A DNA stretch of 64,000 bases from Sebastes aleutianus (taxonomy: Eukaryota > Chordata > Actinopteri > Perciformes > Sebastidae), in NCBI GenBank assembly GCA_916700875.1, contig CAKAKS010000031.1, positions 18,559,880 through 18,623,879 on the forward strand. Direction: 5' to 3'. Below the pieces are notes generated by a model. The model was not told where the DNA came from and made no database searches. It saw only the letters and a program-made list of their open reading frames with translations. Made by a program: the position numbers and the translations under genes. This document shows, in pieces, positions 1 through 13,400 of the stretch (position 1 is its first letter; each line of letters begins with the position of its first letter).

Positions 1-1367
1 GGCTGCCGTTGATGGAGTTGGCTGTTGTCTTGGAAGAGTTGCTCGGCTTTGGTTGCCGTGGCGATAAAGTGCTGCCGTTGCCCCGAGGGGAGTCGCGTGG
101 TGGTCTACTGTCCACCTCCTCGTTGGTGTGATGTTTACTTTGTCCATCTGGCACCATGACACTGTGGAAGACAAAAATATTCAGAAAAACACTCAAGAAC
201 TCTGTTGATAGATCAGATGAATCAAGTCTTTATGTGAGTACCATTATCAAAACAGTACCACTAACATTTACATAAACACACGCATTACATTTATTCACAG
301 AGTAACCAGAGCTTTGGTTTATCAGGACTCGCTTGGTGCTTATTACACACCTGAACCTGGTACAAGTTGCATTCTTCTATTATCGTCTTTGTGACAAACA
401 GAAGATGTTTACTACTCTAAAGTTATTAAAAATAGCAGTTGAGACATCTGAAGCAGACATTAATTTGTGGATGGTACTGTCATCATTAATATAGTATAAT
501 AAAAAAAGAAGGGAAGCACTCGTTGTTTTGATTAATTTAAACTGTACTATTAACTATTTGGGTCACATACAGTTCATGGTTTGTAATAAGGTAACGTTAG
601 CACTCATTTAGTGGTTGCCTAGCAACATATAAAATAAAAAGAGGCAGCAAACTGCAAAAAACGTTTTGTCTGATAGAGCACCGTCTGTGCTGCAGCACCT
701 CTTTTCACCCTCTGTCTGAGCTCCTGCCCCTACAGTCAGACCTGATTTGTCAACTGCACCAAACTCTTTGGACTCTGCTCCAGCTCCGCTCTAACTAGCT
801 TTGTTCGATGGCGTGTCAAACTATCTGCTAGGCAGATATTATGCAAATGTGTTACTTGGTGATATCAACACATTATGGAAGAAAAGGCGGGACTTGAAGC
901 AAGGCCTTTCAGGCAGTTCAGCAGCAGTGTTTCTGTGGGGGAGAGTAACTCCCTTTTGGCATGGACTATTGGCTTTGTAACTTTGCAGACCTTTTACATG
1001 CACAAAAAAACAATATAACACACTAAAGGAAAGGGAAAAAGCAGAAAAGCATACTAGGTCCTCTTTAAACTGCCATAAAGGTTGTAAACCAGTGCAGAAC
1101 TAAGTTAAATCGTCTAGTAAATTTGTCAGTCTAGTCGTAACACAATGCTGTGCAAACTGAACAGCTACACTAAAAGAGTACTGAGCCTGACCTGGAGTCT
1201 GCACGAGTGTGTGGTTCAACTCTGCCCCCTGGTGGTGAACTGGTGATGGTGCTGGCGGGAGCCTCCATCTCCACTCTGCTGTAGAGCTGCAAGAGTTCAG
1301 TCTGCAGCAGCTGAGTGATCCTCCTCTGAGCCTGATACCTGCTGTCTGAGGCCTGCAGCTCTGCCCT

Positions 1368-1403
<36 letters not shown>

Positions 1404-4400
1404 GAAAAGTGAAGCGGGGAAAAGAGAAGATGAGAAGCTGGTTTTGAGAACTTGGGGGAGGTTCACACTCACTTCGCTTGACATTTCACATCCTCGAGGA
1501 ACTTCTTCTGTTCGGCTATGAGGTGTTCCTTCTTGGAGAGGTGCGTCTCCAGCTCGGCGACTCTCTGCTGCGCTGCCTCCAGTTTCTGACCCTGAACCAG
1601 AAGGCTCTGCCTCAGCGTCTCCACCTCTTTCCCATAAGACACCTTCAGCATCTGGGCCTCCTGGGTGGTGGTGGGTCAGTGTCCACACAGGCAAGGAACA
1701 AGAAATGAAAGAGAAGGTGAAAAAGACACAGATGAAAGAAAGTTTTCAGCCATGTGTGAGCAGCTTTTTCTTTTCATGGTAGTTCTTTGAGGAGTTTTTC
1801 AATGCACATCACTATTTTTTCAATACAGTAAAAGCTATTTTCTACCATTATCTACAGTATCTGACTGTAATTTGACTCACAAAAAGAAAGTAACGCAGGT
1901 TTCTCTGTGTCATGAGGTGCATTCTAATCTTTGTACAATCGACTAACATTAAAATCTTATCTGTGTGTCTGGTAGATGGCAAAAGTGAAAATAAAAAAGA
2001 GAAAATGTGAAATTGTATACAATTAGAACCACCCTCTGACTACACTGAAGTCTATCCTCATACTTTGGATAACCATATGACCATGGCATATCTAGATAGA
2101 TGATGTTACAGCGAAGCTAAAAACGCTTCAGTGAGACAGTTTGACTTGGCGCCCAACAAACCCAATTAGGTTCCCTTTTTTCACCTCAGTACGTCGTCTC
2201 TGCAGTTCTCCGCATCTGTCACACACACACACACACACGCACACACACTTCCTTCCACCGTACCTTTGTATTATCGGCACCTGCGTGGTGCAACTCCTGC
2301 ATGGACAGCTTATGTGCCTCCCCGAGGAGCAGCAGCTGCTTGTTCAGGAAGCTCATCTGCTGCTGGGTGCTCTCGCTGTTGCTCAGCTGAAGGACACACG
2401 AGACGAACAATGACGACGGAGGGCAAAACAGCAATTATGCTACAAATCAAACCTGTCCAGGAATATCTGGGAATGCATCAACAACAAGCCCGACGGAATT
2501 AATCATCTCTCCGAAACCCACTGAAGGTTCAACAAGCAGCGGCAAATGAGCCATCTAAACATTTCACAGTATACACGTCACTCTAAGGAGCTACTTTTGT
2601 CCGAAACTATTTTACGTTATGACAGTGGTCAACTTCAAAGTATGGCTGTCAATCGACTAAAAAAACGAATCGCGATTAATCACATGATTGTCCATAGTTA
2701 ATCGTGATTAATCGCACAAATAATCCCAATTTTTAATCTGTTTAAAATGTACCTTAAAGGGAGATTTGTCAAGTATTTAATACTCTTATCAACATGGAAG
2801 TGGAAAAATATGCTTGCTTTATGCAAATATATGTATAGATTTATTATTAGAAATCAATTAACAACACAAAACAATGACACATATTGTCCAGAAACCCTCA
2901 CAGGTACTGCATTTAGCATACAAAATATGCTCAAATCATAACATGGCAAACTCATTCCCAACAGGCAACAACAGCTGTCAGTGTGTCAGTGTGCTGACTT
3001 GACTATGACTTGCCCCAAACTGCATGTGATTATCATAAAGTGGGCATGTCTGTAAAGGGGAGGCTCGTGGGTACTCATAGAACCCATTTTTATTCACATA
3101 TCTTGAGGTCAAATGCTGGTCAGTTTTTCCTCGCAAAAAAATAGAGCAGGTTACATTAATTAGTGGCGTTAAAAAAAAAAGTCTATTATCACGTTATCGC
3201 GTTAACTTTGAGGATATTAAACCATACCGTCTATTCATTGTGACTGAATGTCATGAACAAGGACTGAACCAACTGCTCCTTGTTTGTCAGGATTTCGGCT
3301 CAGTCTGGGTCAGAGGAGGGAAGCAGACCTCAGACGAACCCCAGGAGGCAGAAAAACACCCAGACCCCCCGCGCCGATGACCCAAAAATAGAGAGGGAGA
3401 GACAACATCTCCAAGGCAACCGAGCCCTGGGACAGTCTGCAGTCTACAGAGAGGTGGCAGGACCAGGACGAGGGCATGCGCTGTTGTACCTAACCCCCTA
3501 AGTCTGACCCAACTGTCCGCCAGCCTGCTCTCTGTCCTGCCCAATTCCTCCATTTAGAAAAGCAGGAGGAAGCACATTGAAAATTTTGATTTACACTAGA
3601 GAAGCCTGAAGGGCAGCAACCAAACAGTCTTGCTGATTTAACATAAAGCAGTTAAAAGCTGTGTGAATAGCGCCCATATGGGTTTGTTAGCAGAGACATG
3701 TTTATCTCCTTTCCTGGAACTGAACACCTGCCCAGACATGAAAGATAAAAAATGTAGAAGACATTGTTTTTGGCAGGATGTCACATTGCAAAAGAAATAT
3801 CAGATGTAGGTTTGACTGATGGCGGATATTGTCCAGGACCGAAACACTAATTCAATTCAACTTATCAATGATATATCAGGTCTCTTTCCGTATAAAGCCA
3901 TCGCGAATATATCTGTGCTGCTTCCGCGTGATTCATTCCTATGCTGCATTTTAATTTCCTATAGTTAATCTTATTACTGCACTGTAAACACACTGTATTT
4001 CTGTTCTATTTTTATTTTTGTCTAATTAATTCTTTAAATATCATTCAATTCTAATTGTAATTTTAATGTTCACTTTTATGTAAAGCACTTTGAATTGCTA
4101 ATAGAATGGCCTCGTCTTTGTTTAAATGACAAACCCTGTTAGCTAATCGGATAGATGAGGCCGACAGCGTCACGTATTCCATGTCTGATCACCGACCTGA
4201 AACTGAGAAAATAACTAGTTCAATCAGACCGTGGCTCGGGTGTTTCTTTACCTTGATGGTCATCTGGTTGAGGAGGTGACCGGTGTGGCACACTTTGTTG
4301 TTGGCCCTCTGAAGCTCCGCCTCCAGTTCATCCATCCTTTTCTGACACTCCTGCACCTTGCTCTGGAGGCACAAAACACAACAAGATTAAAGAGAGTTAC

Positions 4401-7400
4401 ATTACATCATATAAAGATAACCACATATATTTGTACTGTATTATCATCGTATTGTATTTTATAAAACATATACAGTAAATGTATACCTGTGTGTGCCAGC
4501 GTCTGAATCTTTGTGCATCTCTGAATCAGTGTGTGTGTGTGTGAGTGTGTGTGTGTGTGGGTGTGAGTGTGTGTGTGTGTACCTGGAGCTCCTGGTTCTT
4601 TGTGTAGTAGTCATCTCGTCCCTGCTGCAGCTGTCTGATCTGACTGTGCAGCCTGGTCACCACCGTCTCCCGGTCGTCCCACAGCTGTCTGTACCGCTGC
4701 TGCTCCACCTGCAGACTCTCCCTCAGAGACACGATGTCCACGCTCTGCAGGTTCAGCTGGCCCTTCTGAACAGACACACACAAGCACTGATTAAGTACAA
4801 AGTGTACAGGAGTTTCTAAATGTCTGCTAGAGAGAATAGATGCTTTAAGGCACTTTGAAGCAGTTTGTGCAGACCAGCTGGTCTTTTAGTGAGGTACGAC
4901 GGCGTATTGAAGGAAAAAAAAAAAAAATAAAGCCGGTGGAGAGGGGGTAATATTCTGAGAAAAAAACTCTGAACTTCCAAGATTACAGTCTTAAATTCAC
5001 AAGAAAAAAAACATGGAATATGTAAATTAATCTAATGTACAAACTTGAATACAGCATCCAACCTAGTTGATATATCTCTGCCCCCCCTTTTTTTATTTGT
5101 ATTATTTTTTTTTCTACTTCTTTTATTTGGATTAACCTCATCCCACTTATACCACCGTTAAACACTGCGGCAATGTGAGCTGCAGAGTACAAAATATATT
5201 ATTATTACATATAGGCCTACATTATAGCGGACTCCCCATTCATCCATCCATTCTCATCCACTTATCTGGACTGAGTCACGGGAGCAGCAGGCTAAGCAGG
5301 GTACTCCAGACGTCCCTCTCCCTAGCAAACTCTAAGGACATAATTCACCATAATCTGCGGTGCAACACAGGCACGTATGGTATTTGCTTTTTCTGTGTTG
5401 TTTTCCCTTCACATTGACAAAGTGATGGTAAAAGACAAACACCTTTGTGTATTCAAAGATAGAAGTTGTTCACCTCTACTTTCCTGGAACTTCTATATTA
5501 GTACTGTTCAAAAGAACATGAAAGAAAACATGTATTTTATCTTTTAGGACCTTCGCCTCACTCAGTTTTCCAAGTTTATTTCTCGAAATGTATGACTTTA
5601 TAATCTCCGAGACTTGTGTTTTTCTCTCGTAAATTTGCCACTTTAATCTCAGAGAATGTTACAGTTGTTTTCTCATAAATGAATTACTTTAATCTCGAAA
5701 ATTCTGAGTTTTTTTCTCAGAATATTACCCCCCTCCCACCCAGCTCCGTAATATTTTTTTTTGTTTACCTACAATGGCCCTAATACGTCGTTGTAGCGAG
5801 GGCAGGGATGGACAACATTTTTTTTTTTTTCCTGTGCAACATTTTCAGCTGATTGCTGCGTGAATGGTTCAGTGTTCCTCTTCTTTATTTACATTTCATT
5901 TCAGAAGACAAAACAGCCTTCCTCGCTTCTTTGTAACCATCACTTGTTGAAAACCGATCTGTCTGGGTCGCTCTCAGCTGCCAAAAAAACAACTTCAGTC
6001 ACATTGTTGCGTGCTGCAGATGATTCTCCACTGATTTGACAGCTGGAGTTATGAAATGCCTCAGTGGTCAGCGAATATCTCTGAGGAATTTAGGTGTGTG
6101 TTGTCCTCTCATTGTGTTCAGAATGCAAACAAGACATGCTGGATGTTGGGGATCAAACCTGTGAGCCTCCAGTTTACAGGATAGACCTTTAAATGTCCCG
6201 CGGTGCTGCATCTCAACAAACAAATCTACACTACCGCTTTGTTAATCTGTGATAAGGAGCATGTGCAAACTTGCCATGGCGTTGTTCTGCTCCTCCAGCG
6301 CAGTGGCGTTGATGATGCGTCGGAGGAGGCGTCGGTTGCGGACGGCGTGCTGCTCCCTCTTGTAGCGCTCGTACAGCAGCTGGTTGTGCAGCAGGAGCAG
6401 CTGGCTGCGCAGCGTGTGAAGCTCGTCCAGCGGAGCCGAGCCTGGGGAGGCAGTGGTAATAATAATGTAATTAACACGGTCACACGCCTGACACACATAC
6501 ACACTGGTAGAAATGAGCTTAATTATTATTGGAGGGTAGAACACCAGAATAGCGCAGGTAATGCAATGAGAGTATAATAGAAAAAATTACTGTATATAAA
6601 TACAATGCTGTGATTTCGCCAAGCCAGAGAGGCCGACGGGATTCTGGTGAAAATGTCCTTCAGTCAATATAAACAATATAAGTTATGTTTCTGACTTTAC
6701 AAAAGGAACAATGACGAGAAACTAGAAACAATACAAAGTATTACAAATATTATAAGTATTTTGAAAGAGCATAGACCTCCGCTTGCCTTCTATAATAACC
6801 TTTCAGCATATTGTAATTCATGTGTTCTGAGAGAAAACTAGACTTCTGCATCTCCTCATGGCTCTGTTTTCAGGCTTTAGAAAATCTAGCCCGTGACGGA
6901 AGACTGTGAGTCGATGACCAATCACAGGTCATTTCAGAGAGAGAGTGTTCCTATTGGCTGTGTTCCGGCTGTTTGGCGGTGCTTGGTATTTCCTCAGTAG
7001 ATCTCAACATAGCTGCCGAGTCACAAATGTTCTCATTTTACAGCTAAACAGTACACTACAAGATGTTTCTGTGGTCTGTGAAATCTTGCAGATGCCATTA
7101 GGAGCACCGGAGGACACAGGGTCATCCACTACTGTCAGGATATAGTGACCGTTTTATAAAAATCAACTTTTTTTATAATCCTATTTGCTCCATTTCTACC
7201 CAATGCAGCTTTCTATGTGTTATTTTCATAACACAATGTTTTTAAAAAAAATCTAATCTGGATCATGACGTGCATCAAAAATAAACAATTATTATGGAGG
7301 ACGGAACATGCAAAAATCAAACATAAATAAATAAATGACTCAATAAATAAATAAATTTCATTAAATGTAGAAAAAATATTACTGTTGTTTTTTGGATGCA

Positions 7401-10400
7401 ATCAAAATGACATGACTCCTATCAGTTAACCACAGGAGATGATTAAATTCCAGAGCTGCAATTACAAGTTGGTAGGGAGCTTTAACAAAAACATTGTGTG
7501 TTTCTATTTTGTTTTGAGCTGCAGCTAGAGAAGATTAGATTATTGCTCTGGTCGACTGAATGCATACAGGGAGGTAAATAAAGGGTGAAGAAACCTCTCA
7601 GTGGCCAGCTTTCAAATTTCTGAGTTCATCAGGGCACTGCATGACTGTGGGAACTTTGTGTGTTTTGATAAACTTCCACTGAACAAATTCCCTGTCTGGC
7701 TGGATAACGTTTTAACATGCCGTTCATGTCTCAGAGCTCGTGACGAATCACTAGTCATGCCTGAATAATGCTCCATCTGCAGTCTTCATAATAGCTTCTT
7801 TTATCAGTGTACGGAAGTGCCAGTGTTTTACCTCCAAAGTGCGTCCAGTCAGCTGACTTACTGGGCAACGGTAATCTGGAAAAGGAGAGAATGAAAAAAC
7901 ATTTCAGAAGAATGACTTCTCTGAGATGTTTCTGTCTTGTGTAATTCATGTCAGGGTGTGTAATGATATGATTCAATAAACAGAAGCACAACCAATAGCC
8001 ATTTACATACTGTATGTGTATACGTGTTTTGGAAAGCAAGAGTTTCTGGTATTGGGAAAGGGGAAAAATAATTATTCTGTTGCTAAATTCACCAACATTT
8101 CATTGATGTTGGTTGTAAATCCAAAACATACTACATCTCGAACCAGGTTTTCCCCGTTTACCGCAACTACTGTGAGTAGGGCTGTCAAAGCTAACGCAAT
8201 AATAATGCGTTAACGCAAATTCGTTTTAAAACCACTAATTTCTTTAACCCATTAACACAACTTGTGATTTTTAGGTTGTAGCAGGCTCAGTTTTAAAGCG
8301 AGAGTGAAGATACTGGTATCATATGAAACTATATGAAACCTAAGGAATCCATTGGTACCAACCATGTCATACTAGATCTCTCCAAAAAAAAAAAAAAAAA
8401 AAAATCACACTTATGCGCCCCTTTAACTCTTGTGTTTACCAGAGATGTGCTAATAAGTTTCTTGGAACTAAGTCATTCAGCATGAAAAAAGCATAAAAAA
8501 TTACTAATCGATTATAGAAATCTTAGTCGACTAAGAGTTGAGCAGCCCTAGATTTTTTTACAATATTTTATTTAGTAGATGTCGTGACGTATCAATAGAA
8601 TTAATGCGGTTATAGTTATCGGCACATTAATGTTGTCCATATTGCCCGCCCCCTACAAGTGACCATATCATTCTAAATTGCCGTATTGGTCAGTTGTCTC
8701 AGCCGTACTAAACTCTCTGTTTCCATTGATTCGATTCCCTCCATCATGCCGCGCTTGGCTCTGATGAAGACAGACGTCGGAGAGATGGGCGACTGAAATG
8801 AGCAAAGCCAGACTGTTCTGTGCCCAGCGTTGACTTTGCTGACACGGTTGTACTATTGGCTCGGAGGACCGGCTCGCTGTGTGTGTGTGTGTGAGTGTGG
8901 AGAAAGAAAAGGGCCGACGGATTCTGAACAATGTCATACTTGTTCTCAACTGGGTGTTTCCTTTCGGCCGCAGTAATAGACTGGAAACAACCCAGGCAGG
9001 CTCTTGCACATCAGAACTCCTCACCCCTGAGTTTCCTCAGTATGATGAGCAACATACTTTTTCATACCGACAACACGCTCACAAAACTAGAGGAATACCT
9101 TTTCTACATGTCTTAATTTTTAACAGAAAAGATTGTTAATATATATCTGCTTTAAAACTATCATTGCTATCGAATAATACCTCAAATGTTTGAGCAATGT
9201 TTGAGCAATTGACAATAATAAAAGCCAGAAAACCTCTAAGCTTACCTCTTGAGAACTTTGTCATGGGTGTCGCTCCCCTGCTGAACAAGGCGATCCAGCA
9301 CCTCCAGTGGGGAAGCAGACACGACCCCTTCCTCCTCCCCATCCTCCAGCCCCTCCTCCTGCTGCAACAGCCGCTCCATCGCCGCCTTGTGCACAGCCTC
9401 CGACGTCTTCTGGCCCACGAAGAGCGAGGCCGCCCTGGGCAGAGCCAGGTCGAAGAACGCCTCGTAGGGCATCGGGGCCGGGGTCTTGCTGCTGCACGGG
9501 CTCGGGGAGAACATCCCGAACTTGGACACCTCGTCGTCCGGGGCAGAGGGGCTCCGGTGCAGGTGGTGGTCGATGGGGGTGAACCCCGACTGGAAGGACC
9601 AGGACTGCTCGAGGCCGAGGGCTGAACTCCTGCTGTCTCCTCCTCCCCCTCTCTCACTCCCAACACTGCTGGTATTCACAGTGGTCTCCCCTTTGTCTGG
9701 CGTCGATACAACATGGTGGGTGTCCCTGACGGGCCCTCCAGTCTGGGTGTTGGTGAGGGTCTTTTCTTGTGCCTGACAGCCAGTCAGAGTCTCAGTGGTG
9801 TGATAGAAAGGGGAGTCGAAGCCCCTCAGACCCGACAGCTCCTGCTTATCCTCGGTGATCTTCAGCAGCTCCTCTGTGAAGGCAGCTGCAGCAGAAACAA
9901 CATATGGATGATTGTGGTGGACTTAAACCTGCTTGTATGTTCTGAATGTCAATGTCTGTGCTTAAATATTTCTGCAGTCAAAATAAATGTGAAGTACCTG
10001 CCATCCCACACAGAAAAAAACAAGGTTTCTGGGCTTCTGTTTTTTTCCCCAAAGAGAAGGGAAATGTTTAAGTCTAAGCAGATAGCTTTGGCAGCAGAGC
10101 GTTTGCCATTTGGCAGATGCTTTTATCCAAAGTGCTTCACAGTACTGTAGGTGCATTTATTTTTAGTACAAGTGGCTCAAGTGGGATTTAAACCGATAAC
10201 AGTGCGGAGCTCGCTGAACACACACTGGGATACAAGCAGGGATGTGTTAGCATTCTGGATATTTTAGTGAAAGTGCATGAGCTCAGGTTCATTTATCTGA
10301 ACAGGTGAATGACTTCACGTATTTAAAAGATGTGATCCAACGACAAACCTTTTGGGTTCAGTCAAAACAAAATACTGCACTGATTGACTCTGCTATGAAA

Positions 10401-13400
10401 CGTGAGATTTTGATATGTTGTTAATTGCAAGAAAGGCTCGTGTACAGCATGATTTGGTTTTGGTGGATTATTTTTCTTGAAGAAGGCCTCAACAATGTGG
10501 CCTGTGTTTTCCATGCTGAGTCACACACCGACTGGATCTGCTTCTTTGATCTACACACCGAGCCCGTACTCACCCTCTTCCCTCTCTTTCTCTGTTCTCA
10601 GCTGAAGCTCCAGCTCCTGTTTCTTCATGAAGACCGACAGCTCTGTCAAAGTCATGGAGACGTTCTCAGCGGCTCCAGCGTCTGATGAGGAAGTGTATGT
10701 GTCACAAGTGTGGGTATTGATGTCAGAAGAATAACGTCTCCAAAAAGCCAAAACATCAAAGCAAGAAATACACCTCTGATATGGTAATTTTTAGGAAAGT
10801 TTGCAGATTGTTAAGATTAATGATCCAAATGACTTAACATTTGGCATCACATATAGAAGTCGGGCCAAGTTGAAATTACATTCAGTCTAATTGAGTCCGG
10901 GTACAGATTCTGTTGTATTGCTGCAGGTCTAATTTTTTTTATTTTTTTTTAGGTTTTATGTCATTCTGTTGCTTCCCAGTGGTGTTCCTTATGTATTCAA
11001 ATCTGAACATTCAAATTTCGGTCAAAGTATGTATGTTTTAGTGTCAAAATGCTATTTTACCACGCCCTTCTAAAAACGTTTTCCCACGTGACCTGACATA
11101 GGTTTCTGCATGACGATGCTACTATATATATAGTATATATATATACAGTTAGTGTATTAACTTTTACTCAGCTAGTGCTAGCATTCACATTATTCATAAC
11201 CTTATTGATTAGCTGACTTGTATAACCTACGTCAGTGCTTTTTGCTAGCTGCTTAGTGGGTGTTTTTCCGCTTGAAAATCCCGGAAAAGAACGCAGATGG
11301 AGCCGCTCTTTAAACACCCGATTGGATCAAAGCGGACTCCGTCTGCTCTGATCATGTGGTCCGTATCATAATCACGGGAGAAAAATGTGTTTTTGAGGCA
11401 GACAGAGAGAGTGAGCTGTGAAGTGCGGTAAAAATTACATACATTAAGGCACCTTTTAACCACGACTGTGAGTTAATTGGTGGCTCATGGTGTTCTCTCT
11501 CTATCAGGGTCTGTGCAGGTCAACCATATATTGGCTCAGGTCTGATTATCCTCGGGTCTGACTGCCCTCGGGTCCCTTCCGGATTGAATTATTTATCATG
11601 CTTTTCCACGGGTTCATTTTAGATGTGATTGAAAATTGAGGACCTTTACTTTGAAATTAACAGTGATAAAATGACAGTGGTGAGGCTAACCTCTGTTTGT
11701 GGCTGCTTCTGCACTCTTCTCTGGATCTTTCACTGGCTCCTGTCTCACCAGGGCTGGCTTACTGCTTTCTCCTTGTCGCCGTTCCTGAAAAGTCACAGTT
11801 TATAGTTTTAATTCAGTCTGGATAACAAATCAGTGGTTCGCCCCAGCTCTTCTTCTTCTCCACGTTGTAACATGGGATTAAAGGCTGATTAGAGACTCTT
11901 ATTCTTTGCCTAGTTCTACATTTTATACACCAGAATAAAGAACAATTATGAGACAAAAAGCCCCACAAACATCAGATTCCTGCTGAGAACCAATAATATG
12001 ACTATAATGATTTAAAAAATGTTTCTCCTGTTGCTCCACTTCTGAGGGCAAAATTAAAGCACATTTGATAAATTAATTTGCGTCCTGCTGTCGAGGAAAT
12101 TAGTTTTGAAGATGATGCAAGTTAAGATAATTTGATAAGGCTGACATATTTGTCACGAGTGAATTAAGCAACATAAGATGAACAGCATCCTGAATATTTA
12201 AAAAGGTGCAATTAATAACATTTTTAACATTAACATTTTTTAAATGATTGATTCACAATCATAACAATTTTTTTCAGGAAAAGCCATACTTTTATTCGGC
12301 ACCTTTCTAAAGGCTCTGTAGATGTATTATAAGACCTTTAAGCTATTGTAAAATTAAAAAAAACAGAATACAGGTGATGAATAATTTCAATCCATCCATT
12401 GGCTTTTTGCAATTTAAAAAAAGAATGGAAAAAGTATATTTGGGGATTTTTGTCTTTTAGTGAATGTATAAATAAAATCCACAAACAGACAACTGCCCAT
12501 CCTAAACTCACTGACAGGAAGAAAATTGTAAACAAGGAATGTTATAATGACAATGTTAAAATGGAGGGGAGAGAGCATACCTTTCTTGGTGGACTGGACT
12601 GGACTGTGTTGGCTGGTAAGGAGATTATGGGGAAGTCATCTGACAGGGAGGGAGGTGGGGAAGAGGTGGCTGGAGTGCTGGAGGCAGGCGTTCCTTTTCC
12701 TCCTGCTCTGGTCAAAAACAAATCAGCGGTCAGCGGAAAAGAAAATTCCAGAGCATCGTAAAAAAAAACACTTCAGTAAACCGCCATTATAATGATGTTA
12801 AGTGTTGACCTGATGTGCTGTGGAAGCGGTTGGGAAGGTGTGAGGCACTGTGGGAGAGCTCGAAGTTGGGCGACATGCCCCTGGAGGAAGGGGGCGTGGC
12901 CATGCCGCACAACGAGGAGGGGCTCCACAGAGGGTCCTTCCCTCCGCAGGAAGAGTTGAGTTCACAGGTGGAGTTCTGCAAAGACGGAGGCCAAAATGAT
13001 TACAGCTCTGACAGAGAAAACATCATAACATAGAAAACAGCCACTGGGTTATACAACTTTTCTTTCTTTCTTTCTTTCAGGGAGTTAGATTATTGTCTGT
13101 ACGTAATATGAAATTACAGCCAGCAAAAATCTCTCAAACCACAGCCTGTTGTTTTTACACTTAGGATTAAATACAGATTGATACAATTAGATATAACATT
13201 TTAATTACTGTAGCTAGGCTAGCTCTTTCCATCTGTTTCCAGTCTTTATGCTAAACTAAAACAATCTGCTGCTGGCTGGGATTTCAAATTGAACAGAAAC
13301 ATTTCCCAAAATGGCATACTATTCCTTTAAGCCTGCTTTGCTGCTCTGCAAAATCTAGAGTCTAAACCTTGTTGTGCACATGTGGTTCTCAACTTGTGAA

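Larger units (their letters stand above)
1..6441 (-). other. tsc1: tsc1 coding exons 15-21: C-terminal coiled coil and tail (exon 21 partial)
   Basis: Exons: 6275-6441, 4583-4765, 4252-4362, 2264-2386, 1473-1660, 1192-1365 and 1-161 (partial). They encode about residues 739-1107. Exons 15-20 give a long heptad-rich coiled coil, with landmarks LLLLHNQLLYERYKREQHA, RLHSQIRQLQQGRDDYY, ANNKVCHTGHLL, QQQMSFLNKQLLLLGEAHKL and LEDVKCQAKAELQASDSRYQ. In mammals this region binds TSC2 and TBC1D7. Exon 21 is rich in Ser, Pro, Asn and His and runs off the window. The donor of exon 15 is GC (ATG then gcaagt); every other donor in the gene is GT. Confidence 0.93.

Noticed and set aside
2747..2941. Similar 64-codon ORFs at 2,747 and 50,682 that look like a small gene family
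   Set aside because: Both lie at the same place inside copies of one non-coding miniature transposon. The similarity is that of the element.
3280..3553. Coding exon in the GC-rich element of tsc1 intron 17
   Set aside because: The frame is not kept in the related copy at 14,741, and neither copy has matching splice sites.
9197..9625. Plus-strand ORFs of 91-145 codons opposite tsc1 exon 13
   Set aside because: They are antisense shadows of a GC-rich 640-nt coding exon. The minus frame matches hamartin.
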